Of a stretch of DNA of 64,000 nucleotides, positions 50,516-60,932 are shown one piece after another. The notes beneath the pieces are model-generated. The model was given only the letters and a program-made list of their open reading frames with translations. It was not told the DNA's origin and did no database searches. The stretch spans positions 3,472,001 through 3,536,000 of the forward strand of contig NZ_JAVIWL010000001.1 in assembly GCF_034314045.1 (NCBI RefSeq), written 5' to 3'. How positions within the stretch are numbered: the stretch's first letter is position 1; each line of letters opens with the position of its first letter. This DNA is from Glaciimonas sp. CA11.2. Its GTDB lineage: Bacteria; Pseudomonadota; Gammaproteobacteria; Burkholderiales; Burkholderiaceae_D. Position numbers and translations under genes: made by a program.

Positions 50516-50995
50516 ATGCGTCTTATCGCTATTTGCCTTACTGTGTTGTTGGCGTTGATCCAATACCCTTTGTGGTTAGGAAAAGGCGGCTGGCTGCGAG
50601 TCGCTGATATGGGGCAGCAAGTCACCACTGCGCATGAAAAAATCGTCGAGCTGAAAGCAAGGAATGCCAAGCTGGATTCGGAAGTACATGATTTGAAAGA
50701 AGGGACCGGTGCTGTCGAAGAGCGCGCTCGTACTGAGTTGGGCATGATCAAACAGGATGAAATTTTCGTCCAGATATTAGATCCGAACAATACTGAACTG
50801 GTATCGACGCTGAAGGAAGCGCAACTATTGTCAGACAAGGTGGGCGCTGCGATACCGGGCAAGACAGAAGATAAAGCGCCAAAGAAGACCGCGGGTTTGA
50901 AGTCTGCTAAGCCTGTTCATCCGACCGCTAAGCGAGTGTTGAAACAAGCACAAGTCAACACTGCTCAACGGGTGGCGCAGCAAGTACGGGACTAA
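50516..50995 (+). CDS. ftsB: Cell division protein FtsB
   Basis: FtsB is a bitopic inner-membrane protein of the FtsQLB complex that triggers septal peptidoglycan synthesis. A single N-terminal helix (about 3-19) is followed by a coiled coil (about 28-62). The family motif [23 protein letters not shown] is at about 65-87. The 159 residues exceed the usual 90-110; the extra part is a basic, Lys/Ala/Thr-rich tail. ATG 50516 is preferred to an in-frame TTG at 50510. The eno-ftsB order is conserved in proteobacteria. Confidence 0.93.
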   Translation: MRLIAICLTVLLALIQYPLWLGKGGWLRVADMGQQVTTAHEKIVELKARNAKLDSEVHDLKEGTGAVEERARTELGMIKQDEIFVQILDPNNTELVSTLKEAQLLSDKVGAAIPGKTEDKAPKKTAGLKSAKPVHPTAKRVLKQAQVNTAQRVAQQVRD

Positions 50996-51188
50996 TCTGT
51001 CTACGCTTTAGCTAGCGTTAAGTGCAACAACTGAAATTCCCCAAGATCATTTCATCCAATTTATATCTTGCAAGATTGCCAGCGCCGGTAACCCTTTAAG
51101 GTATCGGGCTGGATCGTGATCTTTACAATAGGAAAGGGCACTCCCTTTGCCTGTTGCTAATGCTTATTACCTACGAATTAATACGTGC

Positions 51189-52151
51189 TTAATGCTTAAT
51201 ATTTCCGGTACCTAACAAGGTCTCTACAGGTGCACTGATAGCGAAAAGGTGCGCGCAGTCGACTTTGTCAAATGCATAATTTTGACCGCAAAAATCGCAG
51301 TCGACCGATACGTTGCCCAACTCAGCAATCGCTTCATCAACTTCTTTTTGTCCCAGCATCTGCAGCATGTTGCCTACCTTTTCTCGTGAGCAGTTGCACA
51401 CAAAACTAGGGTGTTGTGGTTCAAAAACGCGGACTGTTTCTTCCCAGAATAAACGTCGCAATAATGTCTGAATATCGGTCGATAGCATTTCAGCGGGACG
51501 TAATGTCGCACCCAGCATAGACACGCGATTCCAGCTTTCCAGCGGGTCTTCTTCAGTAATGCCAATCCCGCCATGGTTGGGCAACTTTTGTAATAGCAAA
51601 CCACGCGAGACGTTAGCATCAGCAGCCAGCCACAACTTTGTATCAAGTTGCTCTGAACGCAGCATGTAATTTTCGATCACCTCCGCAACGTTATCGCCGT
51701 CGAGAGGCACGATTCCCTGATAGGGTTGTTGTCCTGGCATTTTGTCTTGCGGATCAAGTGTGATGGCAAAACGACCATGACCGTTGACATTCACCAGTTG
51801 GGCCAATGTAGCACCATCCTCTACTACCGTATCGGGGACTAGTTTTGCTGTGGCGCGCATCTGCAACTTGGCATCGCATTCGACCACCAACAGGCGGATC
51901 GGGCCATCCCCGTGAATTTGCATCACGATCACGCCATTGAATTTCAAATTGGCGCTCAACAAGGCGGCCGCTGCCATCATTTCGCCCAGCAAATTAGTCA
52001 CTGCTGGCGGATAGTTTCGACGCGCCAATACCTGCTGCCAAGTGTTAGAAAGTTCAACCAACTCGCCTCGAACCGAGGCGTTTTCGATCATAAATTTTTG
52101 TAGATTATCGTTACTCATATCCATTACGTTCTTTGTACCTTTTTCGGTCAT
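51189..52151 (-). CDS. hslO: Redox-regulated chaperone Hsp33
   Basis: Hsp33 is a cytoplasmic holdase that turns on under oxidative stress, when four zinc-bound cysteines form disulfides. The 320-residue protein has the N-terminal chaperone fold and near the C-terminus the redox switch: C-N-C (FVCNCSREKV) and C-D-F-C (VDCDFCGQNY). The ATG at 52151 has GAGAG close upstream; ATGs at 52124 and 52118 are also possible, since family similarity begins near LQKFMIENA. It lies six bases after the carbonic anhydrase-like gene, so the two are probably co-translated. Confidence 0.94.
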   Translation of the reverse strand: MTEKGTKNVMDMSNDNLQKFMIENASVRGELVELSNTWQQVLARRNYPPAVTNLLGEMMAAAALLSANLKFNGVIVMQIHGDGPIRLLVVECDAKLQMRATAKLVPDTVVEDGATLAQLVNVNGHGRFAITLDPQDKMPGQQPYQGIVPLDGDNVAEVIENYMLRSEQLDTKLWLAADANVSRGLLLQKLPNHGGIGITEEDPLESWNRVSMLGATLRPAEMLSTDIQTLLRRLFWEETVRVFEPQHPSFVCNCSREKVGNMLQMLGQKEVDEAIAELGNVSVDCDFCGQNYAFDKVDCAHLFAISAPVETLLGTGNIKH

Positions 52152-52157
52152 TACTCT

Positions 52158-52682
52158 CTAGCCGATTTTTTTAAGTTGGGTTTTATATTCCTGACCGCGT
52201 TCGGCGTAAGTTTGCGCGCCTTTTACCAACTTGGCGATTTCTTCTTCCGTTAACATGCGGGCCACCTTGGCTGGCGTTCCCATAATCAATGCATTATCGG
52301 GAAAGACTTTGCCTTCGGTTACCAGAGCACCAGCGCCAACCAGACTATTTTTACCGATCTTGGCACCATTGAGTATCACAGCCTGTATCCCAACCAACGA
52401 GCCATCGCCAATGGTGCATCCGTGCAACATAACTTGATGACCGATAGTGACATTTTCGCCAATAGTAAGGGGATAGCCGTGATCAGTATGCAAAACTGAG
52501 TTTTCTTGTACATTGCTGCCGAGACCGACCGTAATCAGTTCGTTGTCTCCACGAATGGTAACGCCGAACCAGACGCTGGCTCTGGCCTCAATCTTAACCT
52601 TGCCAATAAGCGTCGCGCTCTCTGTGATGTAGGCGGATGGGTCAACGTCGGGGCAATGTTCGCCAAGTTGGTAGATACTCAT
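52158..52682 (-). CDS. Gamma-class carbonic anhydrase family protein
   Basis: The 174-residue protein is a left-handed beta-helix of hexapeptide repeats (for example VTIGHQVMLHGCTIGDGSLVGI at about 83-104). Histidines at the positions that bind zinc in gamma carbonic anhydrases are present. Proteobacterial members of this YrdA/PaaY group often show weak or no anhydrase activity, so the enzyme role is not certain. It is probably a cytoplasmic trimer. It is the first gene of an operon with hslO. Confidence 0.9.
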   Translation of the reverse strand: MSIYQLGEHCPDVDPSAYITESATLIGKVKIEARASVWFGVTIRGDNELITVGLGSNVQENSVLHTDHGYPLTIGENVTIGHQVMLHGCTIGDGSLVGIQAVILNGAKIGKNSLVGAGALVTEGKVFPDNALIMGTPAKVARMLTEEEIAKLVKGAQTYAERGQEYKTQLKKIG

Positions 52683-52871
52683 AATTCTCCGTAGAATGTG
52701 GGTGTTTGTTTTGATCGGTGACAGGATCGTTTTGTAGATTATTTAATTGATTATATTTATCTACTTTATTCCTGCACCAGGTTTTGACGAAATTTATTTA
52801 CATTTTACGCCGCGGTTTGTTGTAACTTAAATCGCAATTATTCCTAAAAATCCTATTTTACCGCTGCTAGC

Positions 52872-53750
52872 ATGAAGAGTATGTCTGAACCTATTTTTGT
52901 TGTTCCAGAAGCAGAGTTACCACCAGTATTATCGCCTGAACTGTTGCCCGAGTTGCGTGCATCGGCCTTGCGCTGCTTGCTATTGCGCGATCCTGCGGCA
53001 AAGGTATTGGAGGTAGCGGCATTAAACGCTGATTTCAAAAATAACACCCTTACATTGGATGCGCATGCTTCGCTGGTGGGTGAGGCTGAAGCAGGCGCGA
53101 TTCCGGGTCGCCCGTCTCGGCCCGAACTCGTATTGCCTAAAACATTGAAGCATCGGTCCATGCGCACCGAGGAAGGCCGCGCCGCACTGATCCACGCGCT
53201 GGCACACATTGAGTTCAATGCTATCAATTTGGCGTTAGATGCTGTGTGCCGTTTTCCTGCTATGCCGGACCAGTATTACACTGACTGGCTGAGTGTCGCG
53301 GTGGAGGAGGCGCAACACTTTGGCATGTTGGCGCGACATCTGCAGACCTTAGGGTTTGCCTATGGTGATTTCCCCGGGCATAACAGCATGTGGGAAATGG
53401 CTGAAAAAACAAAAGATGACATTTTGGCACGCATGGCGTTGGTGCCGCGTACCCTTGAGGCGCGTGGATTGGATGCCACACCCGCTGTGCGGGCAAAAAT
53501 TGCGCAGGCCGGAGACTTAGCCGCGGCCGAGATTCTCGACATTATTTTACGGGAAGAGGTGGGTCATGTCGCGATTGGTAACCATTGGTATAACTGGCTG
53601 TGTAAAGAGCGCCAGCTTGAGCCGATTGCAGCCTTTGCCAATCTGGTAGTCCAATATCAAGCACCGGTTTTGCGTGGACCTTTTAATTTGGACGCACGCC
53701 GCGCGGCAGGATTTTCGGAAGAAGAACTGGCGGTATTGCAAAGCGGCTAA
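52872..53750 (+). CDS. DUF455 ferritin-like protein
   Basis: The 292-residue protein belongs to the DUF455 family of ferritin-like helical proteins. Carboxylate and His ligands for a di-metal site are visible in ALAHIEFNAINLALD, AVEEAQHFGML and LREEVGHVAIGNHWY. The function is unknown; related ferritin-like enzymes oxidise substrates with a di-iron centre. It is likely cytoplasmic. ATG 52872 is used, with ATG 52881 as an alternative. It converges with the RDD gene, and no terminator is visible between them. Confidence 0.88.
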   Translation: MKSMSEPIFVVPEAELPPVLSPELLPELRASALRCLLLRDPAAKVLEVAALNADFKNNTLTLDAHASLVGEAEAGAIPGRPSRPELVLPKTLKHRSMRTEEGRAALIHALAHIEFNAINLALDAVCRFPAMPDQYYTDWLSVAVEEAQHFGMLARHLQTLGFAYGDFPGHNSMWEMAEKTKDDILARMALVPRTLEARGLDATPAVRAKIAQAGDLAAAEILDIILREEVGHVAIGNHWYNWLCKERQLEPIAAFANLVVQYQAPVLRGPFNLDARRAAGFSEEELAVLQSG

Positions 53751-53798
53751 CCAAGGGATTCGAGATTTGACGTAGCTGGATTGTAAGGCCCTTAGTCT

Positions 53799-54356
53799 TT
53801 AATGATACCAGCGTCTTTTTCCTGGCGGCTTTACGCTTTCCACCATGTCTACTAATTTGGTCCCCGCCAGTCGGTCATGCAAAAACTGACGCTGTGGGTC
53901 AAGATAAATAGTGAGTGACCATAAAACAAAATTCAAAACGGGAACGATTGCCAGCATCCAGGTGTGCGCGCCGAAAGCCCAGGCGAGCATCAATCCAGGA
54001 AGAAACCATAGCCATGCTAACAAATAGCGCGCCAAAGCGTCTTTTGCCTTCATTGCGCTACCATCTTTATTGATCAACTGGAGTCGCCAGGTTTTCATAG
54101 CCAGCGTTTGACCACCGTGACTCCAGCACCAGACAAAATACGCGGTCAACACCACGAATAGCCATATTTGCTGGCCGTGCCGCAAATACAATGCGTTGCG
54201 TTGCTGTAGCAATGTCGAAAAAAGCAAACCGGCGATGAACAGGATGCCAAACAGCAGCATTGCCTCGTACATCATGCTGCCAAAGCGCCTTTTAAGCGAT
54301 GGCGTTGCGGGTTCAGTGGAAATAACGGTATCGTTGGATGGCGCGGAAGGATTCAA
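53799..54356 (-). CDS. RDD family membrane protein
   Basis: A 185-residue inner-membrane protein with three or four helices and the RDD-family pattern GQTLAMKTWRLQLINKDGS, then a DRLAGTKLVDM end. The family is of unknown function; some members have been linked to ion transport. It is the last of the sigma factor block on this strand, 138 bases after the DUF3106 gene. Confidence 0.88.
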   Translation of the reverse strand: MNPSAPSNDTVISTEPATPSLKRRFGSMMYEAMLLFGILFIAGLLFSTLLQQRNALYLRHGQQIWLFVVLTAYFVWCWSHGGQTLAMKTWRLQLINKDGSAMKAKDALARYLLAWLWFLPGLMLAWAFGAHTWMLAIVPVLNFVLWSLTIYLDPQRQFLHDRLAGTKLVDMVESVKPPGKRRWYH

Positions 54357-54494
54357 GGTGCGATTATTTCTTTGTACGTGTGGCGATCAATATAACCGAC
54401 TTATAGCTTACTTTTAGCCGACTTACAGTGCTGACTATTCGTCAAATTTTAGCATCGACCGCTTCGGCAATGTCGTGACCTATCCAGATCTGAT

Positions 54495-55295
54495 TTAATG
54501 GCCAACTGCATCAACGGCCGATGCCGGACTCGCAGTTTGCGCTGGCACCGCAGCAGGCACTGGTTTCGGTGCCAGCTGAATTGGTTTTGCTTCTTTAGGT
54601 TTGGTTTGGGGCGACAGCACTTGCGCAGTGATGCGCTTGCGGTTATTTGCCGCCGCCGCTTCTGCTGCTAATTTTTGTTTTTCTGCTTCCGGCAATTGTT
54701 GATATTCTGCCCAACGTTTCGCTCGTTGCTCGGTGTCCAGTCTTCTGTTCCTAGCGTAATTTTCACGCACGACCCGCCGTTGTTCAGGTGTCAGATTTAC
54801 CCAATCATGCATTCGGTCCTGAACCCGTGATTGTTCGGTAGGACTCAGGCTGGCAAAACGTTTACTGATCTCAACCCACTTTTTTCGAGTGGAGAGTTTT
54901 AAGCTATTCCAGCCAGAAGCCAGCGGCGCTAATATCAGTTTCTGTGCAGCAGTAAGATCTTCCCATTCGGCTTTGCTGTCGGTCGGTTTGTTGACCTTTG
55001 ATGGATTGGCAGGTTTTGGCTTGATCGCCAATTCGCCTGTCGCCTTACTGTTGTTGCCTACAGTACTTGTGCTGGCGCTCGCACCAAGGGCATCGGCAGC
55101 ATGTGAAGGACGCATCAGCACCGACGCAGAGCTCATTATTAACATTAATACTGTCAATAAGGTAAGCATAAAAGTACGCGATTTAGCAAGGTGCTTTAAA
55201 GATAGAAGTTTACCTATAGATGTGGCTTTGCTATTTGACAGCGCAGTCGCTGCAAGTCGCTCTTCATTATTTTCTATTGTTGGTATTAGCGCCAT
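54495..55295 (-). CDS. DUF3106 domain protein
   Basis: The 266-residue protein has one hydrophobic segment (about 41-66) and then a DUF3106 domain. Motifs such as LAPLASGWNSLKLSTRKKWV, FASLSPTEQSRVQDRMHDW and LTPEQRRVVRENYARNR show the family's repeated W/L-T-P-E-Q pattern. It is probably anchored in the inner membrane and faces the periplasm. The tail is rich in Pro, Ala and Lys. The function is unknown. It follows the DUF3619 gene by two bases. Confidence 0.88.
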   Translation of the reverse strand: MALIPTIENNEERLAATALSNSKATSIGKLLSLKHLAKSRTFMLTLLTVLMLIMSSASVLMRPSHAADALGASASTSTVGNNSKATGELAIKPKPANPSKVNKPTDSKAEWEDLTAAQKLILAPLASGWNSLKLSTRKKWVEISKRFASLSPTEQSRVQDRMHDWVNLTPEQRRVVRENYARNRRLDTEQRAKRWAEYQQLPEAEKQKLAAEAAAANNRKRITAQVLSPQTKPKEAKPIQLAPKPVPAAVPAQTASPASAVDAVGH

Positions 55296-55297
55296 TC

Positions 55298-55702
55298 TTA
55301 TTCTTCGTGTTTGGCAAGATAAGTATCAAAACCTCGGTCTAAATAAGCGGAAGGCGGGACTTCATCAGCAAGTACAGCGGCGTCAATAGCCGCAATTTCG
55401 GTTATACGATGTTGTTGCTCATACTGATACAGGCCGAAAAATAGCACAACGCCAGTAAGTATCGGCGCAGCAACGCCTAGTCGCGTCCACCATGAAGTAG
55501 CTTGTGGGAAAAAGCTATTTGCTGTTCCTGCAACAACATTTTGGTGGGCGACAACGCGTAAAGGTTTGTCGGCTTTCTTGCGAGACAAGGCCATTTGACG
55601 TGCAGCGGCTAGCCGGTCCAATGTGGCTGTCGGCATGTCGTCGATACGCTCATTAAGCGCGTGGCGTACTTTGTACGCAAAATTGATGTCTTTACTGCTC
55701 AT
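55298..55702 (-). CDS. DUF3619 family protein, possible anti-sigma partner
   Basis: This 134-residue protein has a cytoplasmic N-terminal part (1-65), one membrane segment (about 73-92) and a short outer part. It fits DUF3619. The layout, and the four-base overlap with the ECF sigma factor gene, resemble those of anti-sigma factors. This is inference; the protein lacks an obvious zinc anti-sigma motif. Confidence 0.8.
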   Translation of the reverse strand: MSSKDINFAYKVRHALNERIDDMPTATLDRLAAARQMALSRKKADKPLRVVAHQNVVAGTANSFFPQATSWWTRLGVAAPILTGVVLFFGLYQYEQQHRITEIAAIDAAVLADEVPPSAYLDRGFDTYLAKHEE

Positions 55703-56268
55703 AAACTTATTCCTTTGGCCCTAAGCGCTTGTGCCAGGGTGTGTGTAGCACGAGAGCAGTGTGTTTTTACACTGCCTTCAGAGCAACCCATTGCGGCGGC
55801 AGTCTCGGCGACATCCATGTCCTCCCAATAACGCATCAGGAACGCTTCCCGTTGACGCCCAGGCAGCTTTTGAACCTCTTGATCAATGATTTCGAGGATT
55901 TGTTCTCGTTCAAGCTGGGACGAGCTGGACTCAGCAGCTTGCGAGCCGTCCTCTGATTCATACGTTTCAAGCACGTCATAATCTTCGTCGCTGGTCTTAT
56001 CGTGACCCATGCTCGAAAAAAGACTAACCCACGTGTTGCGTACTTTTTCACGCCGAAAATAATCGAGGATCGTGTTTTGCAAGATGCGTTGAAACAACAT
56101 CGGTAACTCGGCAGACGGTTTGTCACCGTATTTTTCCGCAAGCTTGATCATCGCGTCCTGGACAATGTCCAGCGCTGACTCGTCCTTGCGGACTGCGTAC
56201 ACCGCCTGTTTAAAAGCGCGTCGCTCTACGTTTTCGAGAAAATCTGAAAGTTCTTTATCGGTTGCCAT
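55699..56268 (-). CDS. ECF-type RNA polymerase sigma factor
   Basis: The 189-residue protein has sigma region 2 (about 10-80, with ALDIVQDAMIKLAEKYGD and DYFRREKVRNTW) and region 4 (about 125-180, with LPGRQREAFLMRYWEDMDVAETAAAMGCSEGSVKTHCSRA). An acidic linker of about 45 residues, rich in Asp, Glu and Ser, separates them. It would direct RNA polymerase to a special set of promoters. ATG 56268 is chosen as the family start. It heads the block DUF3619-DUF3106-RDD, a gene order typical of Oxalobacteraceae and related Burkholderiales. Confidence 0.92.
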   Translation of the reverse strand: MATDKELSDFLENVERRAFKQAVYAVRKDESALDIVQDAMIKLAEKYGDKPSAELPMLFQRILQNTILDYFRREKVRNTWVSLFSSMGHDKTSDEDYDVLETYESEDGSQAAESSSSQLEREQILEIIDQEVQKLPGRQREAFLMRYWEDMDVAETAAAMGCSEGSVKTHCSRATHTLAQALRAKGISL

Positions 56269-56289
56269 GCATTGTGGCGCGCGTTTCAC

Positions 56290-56568
56290 CGTGTGTCATA
56301 CAGAGTGTCATTCGCTGCCAGCCAGTGAAAGTTGTTCAGAATTTTGCTGCGTTGTTGCGGGCAAACTAGTTTCTAACGCGTCCTGAGTAATCAAAGAGTA
56401 TTAGTTCGCTCGTAAGCGCTGACTAATTTATTGATGCATCAGGTTGAATCGTTAAAAAAGGGATTTTTAAACTGATCGAATGCTATCAAAAATACAGTGC
56501 TCGTGGGGCAATAATACGTAGTTGTGTTCAAATTAGGAAGATTTCAAGAGGGTTTCGTTGAATTTGCC
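56290..56568. other. Gene-free region upstream of the sigma factor gene
   Basis: It holds the leader and presumably the promoter of the minus-strand sigma factor gene. I see no gene and no clear signal. Confidence 0.35.
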
Positions 56569-56597
56569 TTGACCAAAATGAAAGTACGCATTATGGT
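56569..56597 (+). promoter_or_regulatory. Candidate ilvB promoter
   Basis: TTGACC (56569-56574) and TATGGT (56592-56597) are separated by exactly 17 bases. The predicted start near 56604 coincides with the first base of a perfect inverted repeat. The leader to ilvB would then be about 317 nt. Confidence 0.45.
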
Positions 56598-56603
56598 ATC
56601 ACT

Positions 56604-56625
56604 CCACTTCAGCATCCTGAAGTGG
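56604..56625. repeat. Perfect 9-bp inverted repeat at the predicted ilvB transcription start
   Basis: CCACTTCAG (56604-56612) and CTGAAGTGG (56617-56625) are complementary around CATC. Placed right after the -10 box, it could be an operator or a 5'-end hairpin protecting the mRNA. No T-run follows, so it is not a terminator. Confidence 0.55.
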
Positions 56626-56920
56626 ACCCATGGTCTTTTCGCGACCAGCGCAAGATGCTGATTAGTGACAAGACGCGCTTCATATTTGAAAGCTGTTTGC
56701 TCTAACCCGTGCCACAAGCGCGAGAGAATGGACGTGTTGCTTCAAGGTAATTGGCTGAACGAGTCGCGCGAAGCGACATTTTGAATCGTATCTACGGGTA
56801 CGCAACGAAATGTTGTGAAGGCACAAAAAAGGAATGCCAAAATCCATGTAGCAAGCCGCCGTTATCATTAGGAGAGAGCATCCGATCAATTTCCCATGGA
56901 CCTTGAAAGGACATAGAAGC
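56626..56920. other. Long leader of ilvB
   Basis: A 295-base stretch with no branched-chain-rich leader peptide that I can support and no terminator-like hairpin. AAAGGA lies ten bases before the ilvB start. Confidence 0.4.
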
Positions 56921-58648
56921 ATGAGTCAAGATACAAATTTGCCCATTAGCGGCGCAGAAATTTTAGTTCGTTGTCTGGCAGAAGAGGGCGTCGAGCACGT
57001 TTTCGGCTATCCAGGCGGCTCGGTGTTATACATTTATGACGCCATATTTCAACAAGATAAATTTCAACACATACTAGTTCGTCACGAGCAGGCTGCGATC
57101 CACGCTGCTGATGCCTATTCGCGCAGCTCGAACAAAGTCGGTGTAGCGATTGTCACCTCCGGTCCCGGCGTCACCAACGCGGTCACTGGCTTGGCAACTG
57201 CGTATATGGACTCGATTCCGATGATCGTGATTTCGGGTCAGGTTCCTTCCTATGCTATCGGTGAAGATGCTTTTCAGGAGTGCGATACCGTTGGTATTAC
57301 ACGTCCTTGCGTTAAGCATAATTTCCTTGTCAAAGATGTCAAGGATCTGGCTGAAACGGTTAAAAAGGCATTTTATATTGCCACTACCGGTCGTCCTGGA
57401 CCGGTGCTGATTGATATCCCTAAAGACATCACCATGCATCGCCATGTATTTGCGTATCCGAAAGAAGTCGAGATGCGTTCGTACAAGCCTGTAGATAAAG
57501 GTCATTCAGGACAGATCCGCAAAGCACTGCAATTGTTGCTAACTGCTGAACGCCCGATGATTTATACCGGCGGTGGCGTGATTCTGGCGCATGCATCGCC
57601 AGAGTTGAACCGTTTGGTTGATCGTCTTGGCTATCCTTGCACCAATACCCTGATGGGATTGGGTGGTTACAAAGCGTCAAGCGATAAGTTTGTCGGTATG
57701 CCAGGCATGCACGGCACTTACGAAGCCAATATGGCGATGCAGAATTGCGATGTATTGATTGCTATCGGCGCGCGTTTCGACGATCGCGTGATTGGTAATC
57801 CTAAACATTTTGCTAGCAATGCACGCAAAATTATTCATATTGATATCGATCCATCGTCGATTTCCAAACGCGTCAAAGTCGATATTCCAATCGTCGGTAA
57901 CGTAAAAGACGTTCTGCAAGAAATGTTGGCTCAGCTAGAAGCTGCTGAAACCAAGCCAAACGCTATTGCTTTGGCTGCTTGGTGGACGCAGATTAACCAA
58001 TGGCGTTCACGTGATTGTCTGAAATTTGAGAGTTCGTCAGAATTTATCAAGCCGCAATCTGTCGTGGAAAAAGTTTGGCAGATTACAGACGGTGATGCGT
58101 TCATCACATCGGACGTTGGTCAACATCAAATGTGGGCAGCGCAATATTATCGTTTCGATAAACCACGTCGCTGGATCAATTCCGGTGGTCTTGGCACGAT
58201 GGGTGTTGGCTTGCCGTACGCCATGGGTGTGCAGATGGCGAACCCTGGTTCTACTGTCGCTTGTATTACCGGCGAAGGATCTATCCAAATGTGTATCCAG
58301 GAACTGGCGACCTGCAAACAATATCACTTAACGCCAAAAATCATCCTTCTGAACAATCGTTTCCTCGGCATGGTGCGTCAATGGCAGCAAATTGATTACG
58401 GCTCCCGCTACTCTGAGTCGTATATGGATTCGTTGCCTGACTTTACCAAGCTGGTCGAATCGTATGGCCACGTCGGTATGAAAATCGAAAAACCTGGCGA
58501 TGTCGACGGTGCGCTGAAAGAAGCGTTTGCCATGAAAGATCGCTTAGTGTTTATGAACTTTATTACTGATCAAACCGAAAATGTCTGGCCGATGGTGAAG
58601 TCGGGTAAGGGCTTGACTGAAATGCTACTCGGTTCGGAGGATCTGTAA
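56921..58648 (+). CDS. ilvB: Acetolactate synthase large (catalytic) subunit
   Basis: This enzyme joins two pyruvates, or pyruvate and 2-oxobutyrate, in the first common step of valine, leucine and isoleucine synthesis. It needs thiamine diphosphate, Mg and FAD. The 575-residue protein has the catalytic Glu56 in VRHEQAAIHAADAY and the cofactor motif GEGSIQMCIQEL, ending in LLNN. ATG 56921 (MSQDTNLPIS) is the family start. Its stop overlaps the start of ilvH by one base (TAATG), so the two subunits are co-translated. The gene is also called ilvI. Confidence 0.96.
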   Translation: MSQDTNLPISGAEILVRCLAEEGVEHVFGYPGGSVLYIYDAIFQQDKFQHILVRHEQAAIHAADAYSRSSNKVGVAIVTSGPGVTNAVTGLATAYMDSIPMIVISGQVPSYAIGEDAFQECDTVGITRPCVKHNFLVKDVKDLAETVKKAFYIATTGRPGPVLIDIPKDITMHRHVFAYPKEVEMRSYKPVDKGHSGQIRKALQLLLTAERPMIYTGGGVILAHASPELNRLVDRLGYPCTNTLMGLGGYKASSDKFVGMPGMHGTYEANMAMQNCDVLIAIGARFDDRVIGNPKHFASNARKIIHIDIDPSSISKRVKVDIPIVGNVKDVLQEMLAQLEAAETKPNAIALAAWWTQINQWRSRDCLKFESSSEFIKPQSVVEKVWQITDGDAFITSDVGQHQMWAAQYYRFDKPRRWINSGGLGTMGVGLPYAMGVQMANPGSTVACITGEGSIQMCIQELATCKQYHLTPKIILLNNRFLGMVRQWQQIDYGSRYSESYMDSLPDFTKLVESYGHVGMKIEKPGDVDGALKEAFAMKDRLVFMNFITDQTENVWPMVKSGKGLTEMLLGSEDL

Positions 58649-59139
58649 TGCAACATATTATTTCCGTACTGCTAGAAAACGAAGCCGGTGCACTCTCACG
58701 CGTAGTGGGTTTGTTCTCCGCTCGTGGCTACAACATTGAAACATTGACGGTCGCACCGACCGAAGATGCAACCCTGTCACGGATGACCATCGTGACAAGG
58801 GGTTCAGATGAAGTGATCGAACAGATTACTAAGCATCTGAATCGTCTGATTGAAGTCGTCAAAGTGGTCGACCTGACCGAAGGCGCGCATATCGAACGCG
58901 AACTCATGCTGATCAAAGTACGTGCGGTCGGCAAGGAGCGTGAAGAAATGAAACGCACTGCGGATATCTTCCGGGGCCGCATAATTGATGTCACGGATAA
59001 GTCTTACACTATTGAATTGACTGGTGCCAAAAGCAAGCTGGACGCCTTTATAGAGTCGATAGACCGGGCTTCAATTTTGGAAACGGTCCGTACCGGTGCC
59101 TCGGGCATTGGACGCGGAGAACGTATCTTAAAGGTGTAA
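58648..59139 (+). CDS. ilvH: Acetolactate synthase small (regulatory) subunit
   Basis: The 163-residue regulatory subunit has an N-terminal ACT domain (about 3-75, with LLENEAGALSRVVGLFSARGYNIE) and a C-terminal ALS-type domain. It binds valine for feedback inhibition and stimulates the catalytic subunit. It is joined to ilvB by a one-base overlap. It is also called ilvN. A 191-base gap separates it from ilvC. Confidence 0.96.
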   Translation: MQHIISVLLENEAGALSRVVGLFSARGYNIETLTVAPTEDATLSRMTIVTRGSDEVIEQITKHLNRLIEVVKVVDLTEGAHIERELMLIKVRAVGKEREEMKRTADIFRGRIIDVTDKSYTIELTGAKSKLDAFIESIDRASILETVRTGASGIGRGERILKV

Positions 59140-59264
59140 AAGTTTCGTGTCAGGGATGATTTAATCATGTCTGATGCGTCATTCTTATGTGCATAAGCGG
59201 TAATGCGTGAGATGTAAAGCAAGACTGAAAAAGTCACGCTTTCGGATGTGTTTCCACTAACTGA

Positions 59265-60347
<1,083 letters not shown>

Positions 60348-60423
60348 TACAGTTTTTAGTTTCAAGAAAGGTAGGGCATCATTGCTGTAATCGCTTGCAA
60401 GCGACTACAGCGTGAAGTCGACA

Positions 60424-60450
60424 AGCTGTGCACACGCACAGCTTTTTTTT
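60424..60450 (+). terminator. ilvC terminator, array copy 1
   Basis: AGCTGTGC (60424-60431) pairs with GCACAGCT (60436-60443) around ACAC, followed by eight T counting the last stem base. It is the natural end of the ilvC transcript. Confidence 0.92.
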
Positions 60451-60584
60451 CGACTTCACGTGCACATGGATCAAAAAGAACGCAATGGTGGACCAAACTA
60501 AAAACTAATACAGTTTTTAGTTTCAAGAAAGGTAGGGCATCATTGCTGTAATCGCTTGCAAGCGACTACAGCGTGAAGTCGACA

Positions 60585-60611
60585 AGCTGTGCACACGCAC
60601 AGCTTTTTTTT
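60585..60611 (+). terminator. Duplicated terminator, array copy 2
   Basis: The same eight-base stem, ACAC loop and T-run as in copy 1, 161 bases further on. It has no gene of its own. Confidence 0.88.
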
Positions 60612-60745
60612 CGACTTCACGTGCACATGGATCAAAAAGAACGCAATGGTGGACCAAACTAAAAACTAATACAGTTTTTAGTTTCAAGAAAGGTAGGGCA
60701 TCATTGCTGTAATCGCTTGCAAGCGACTACAGCGTGAAGTCGAAA

Positions 60746-60772
60746 AGCTGTGCACACGCACAGCTTTTTTTT
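60746..60772 (+). terminator. Duplicated terminator, array copy 3
   Basis: The same stem, loop and T-run. The base before the stem differs (GTCGAA context). Confidence 0.88.
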
Positions 60773-60906
60773 CGACTTCACGTGCACATGGATCAAAAAG
60801 AACGCAATGGTGGACCAAACTAAAAACTAATACAGTTTTTAGTTTCAAGAAAGGTAGGGCATCATTGCTGTAATCGCTTGCAAGCGACTACAGCGTGAAG
60901 TCGAAA

Positions 60907-60932
60907 AGCTGTGCACACGCACAGCTTTTTTT
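60907..60932 (+). terminator. Duplicated terminator, array copy 4
   Basis: The same stem and loop with a T-run one base shorter. The outer TCGACTTCAC arm is missing because the array ends here. Confidence 0.88.

Noticed and set aside
56579..56662. A 27-codon frame upstream of ilvB as a branched-chain leader peptide.
   Set aside because: Its Ile, Val and Leu codons are scattered, it has no good ribosome site, and no terminator hairpin with a T-run follows.
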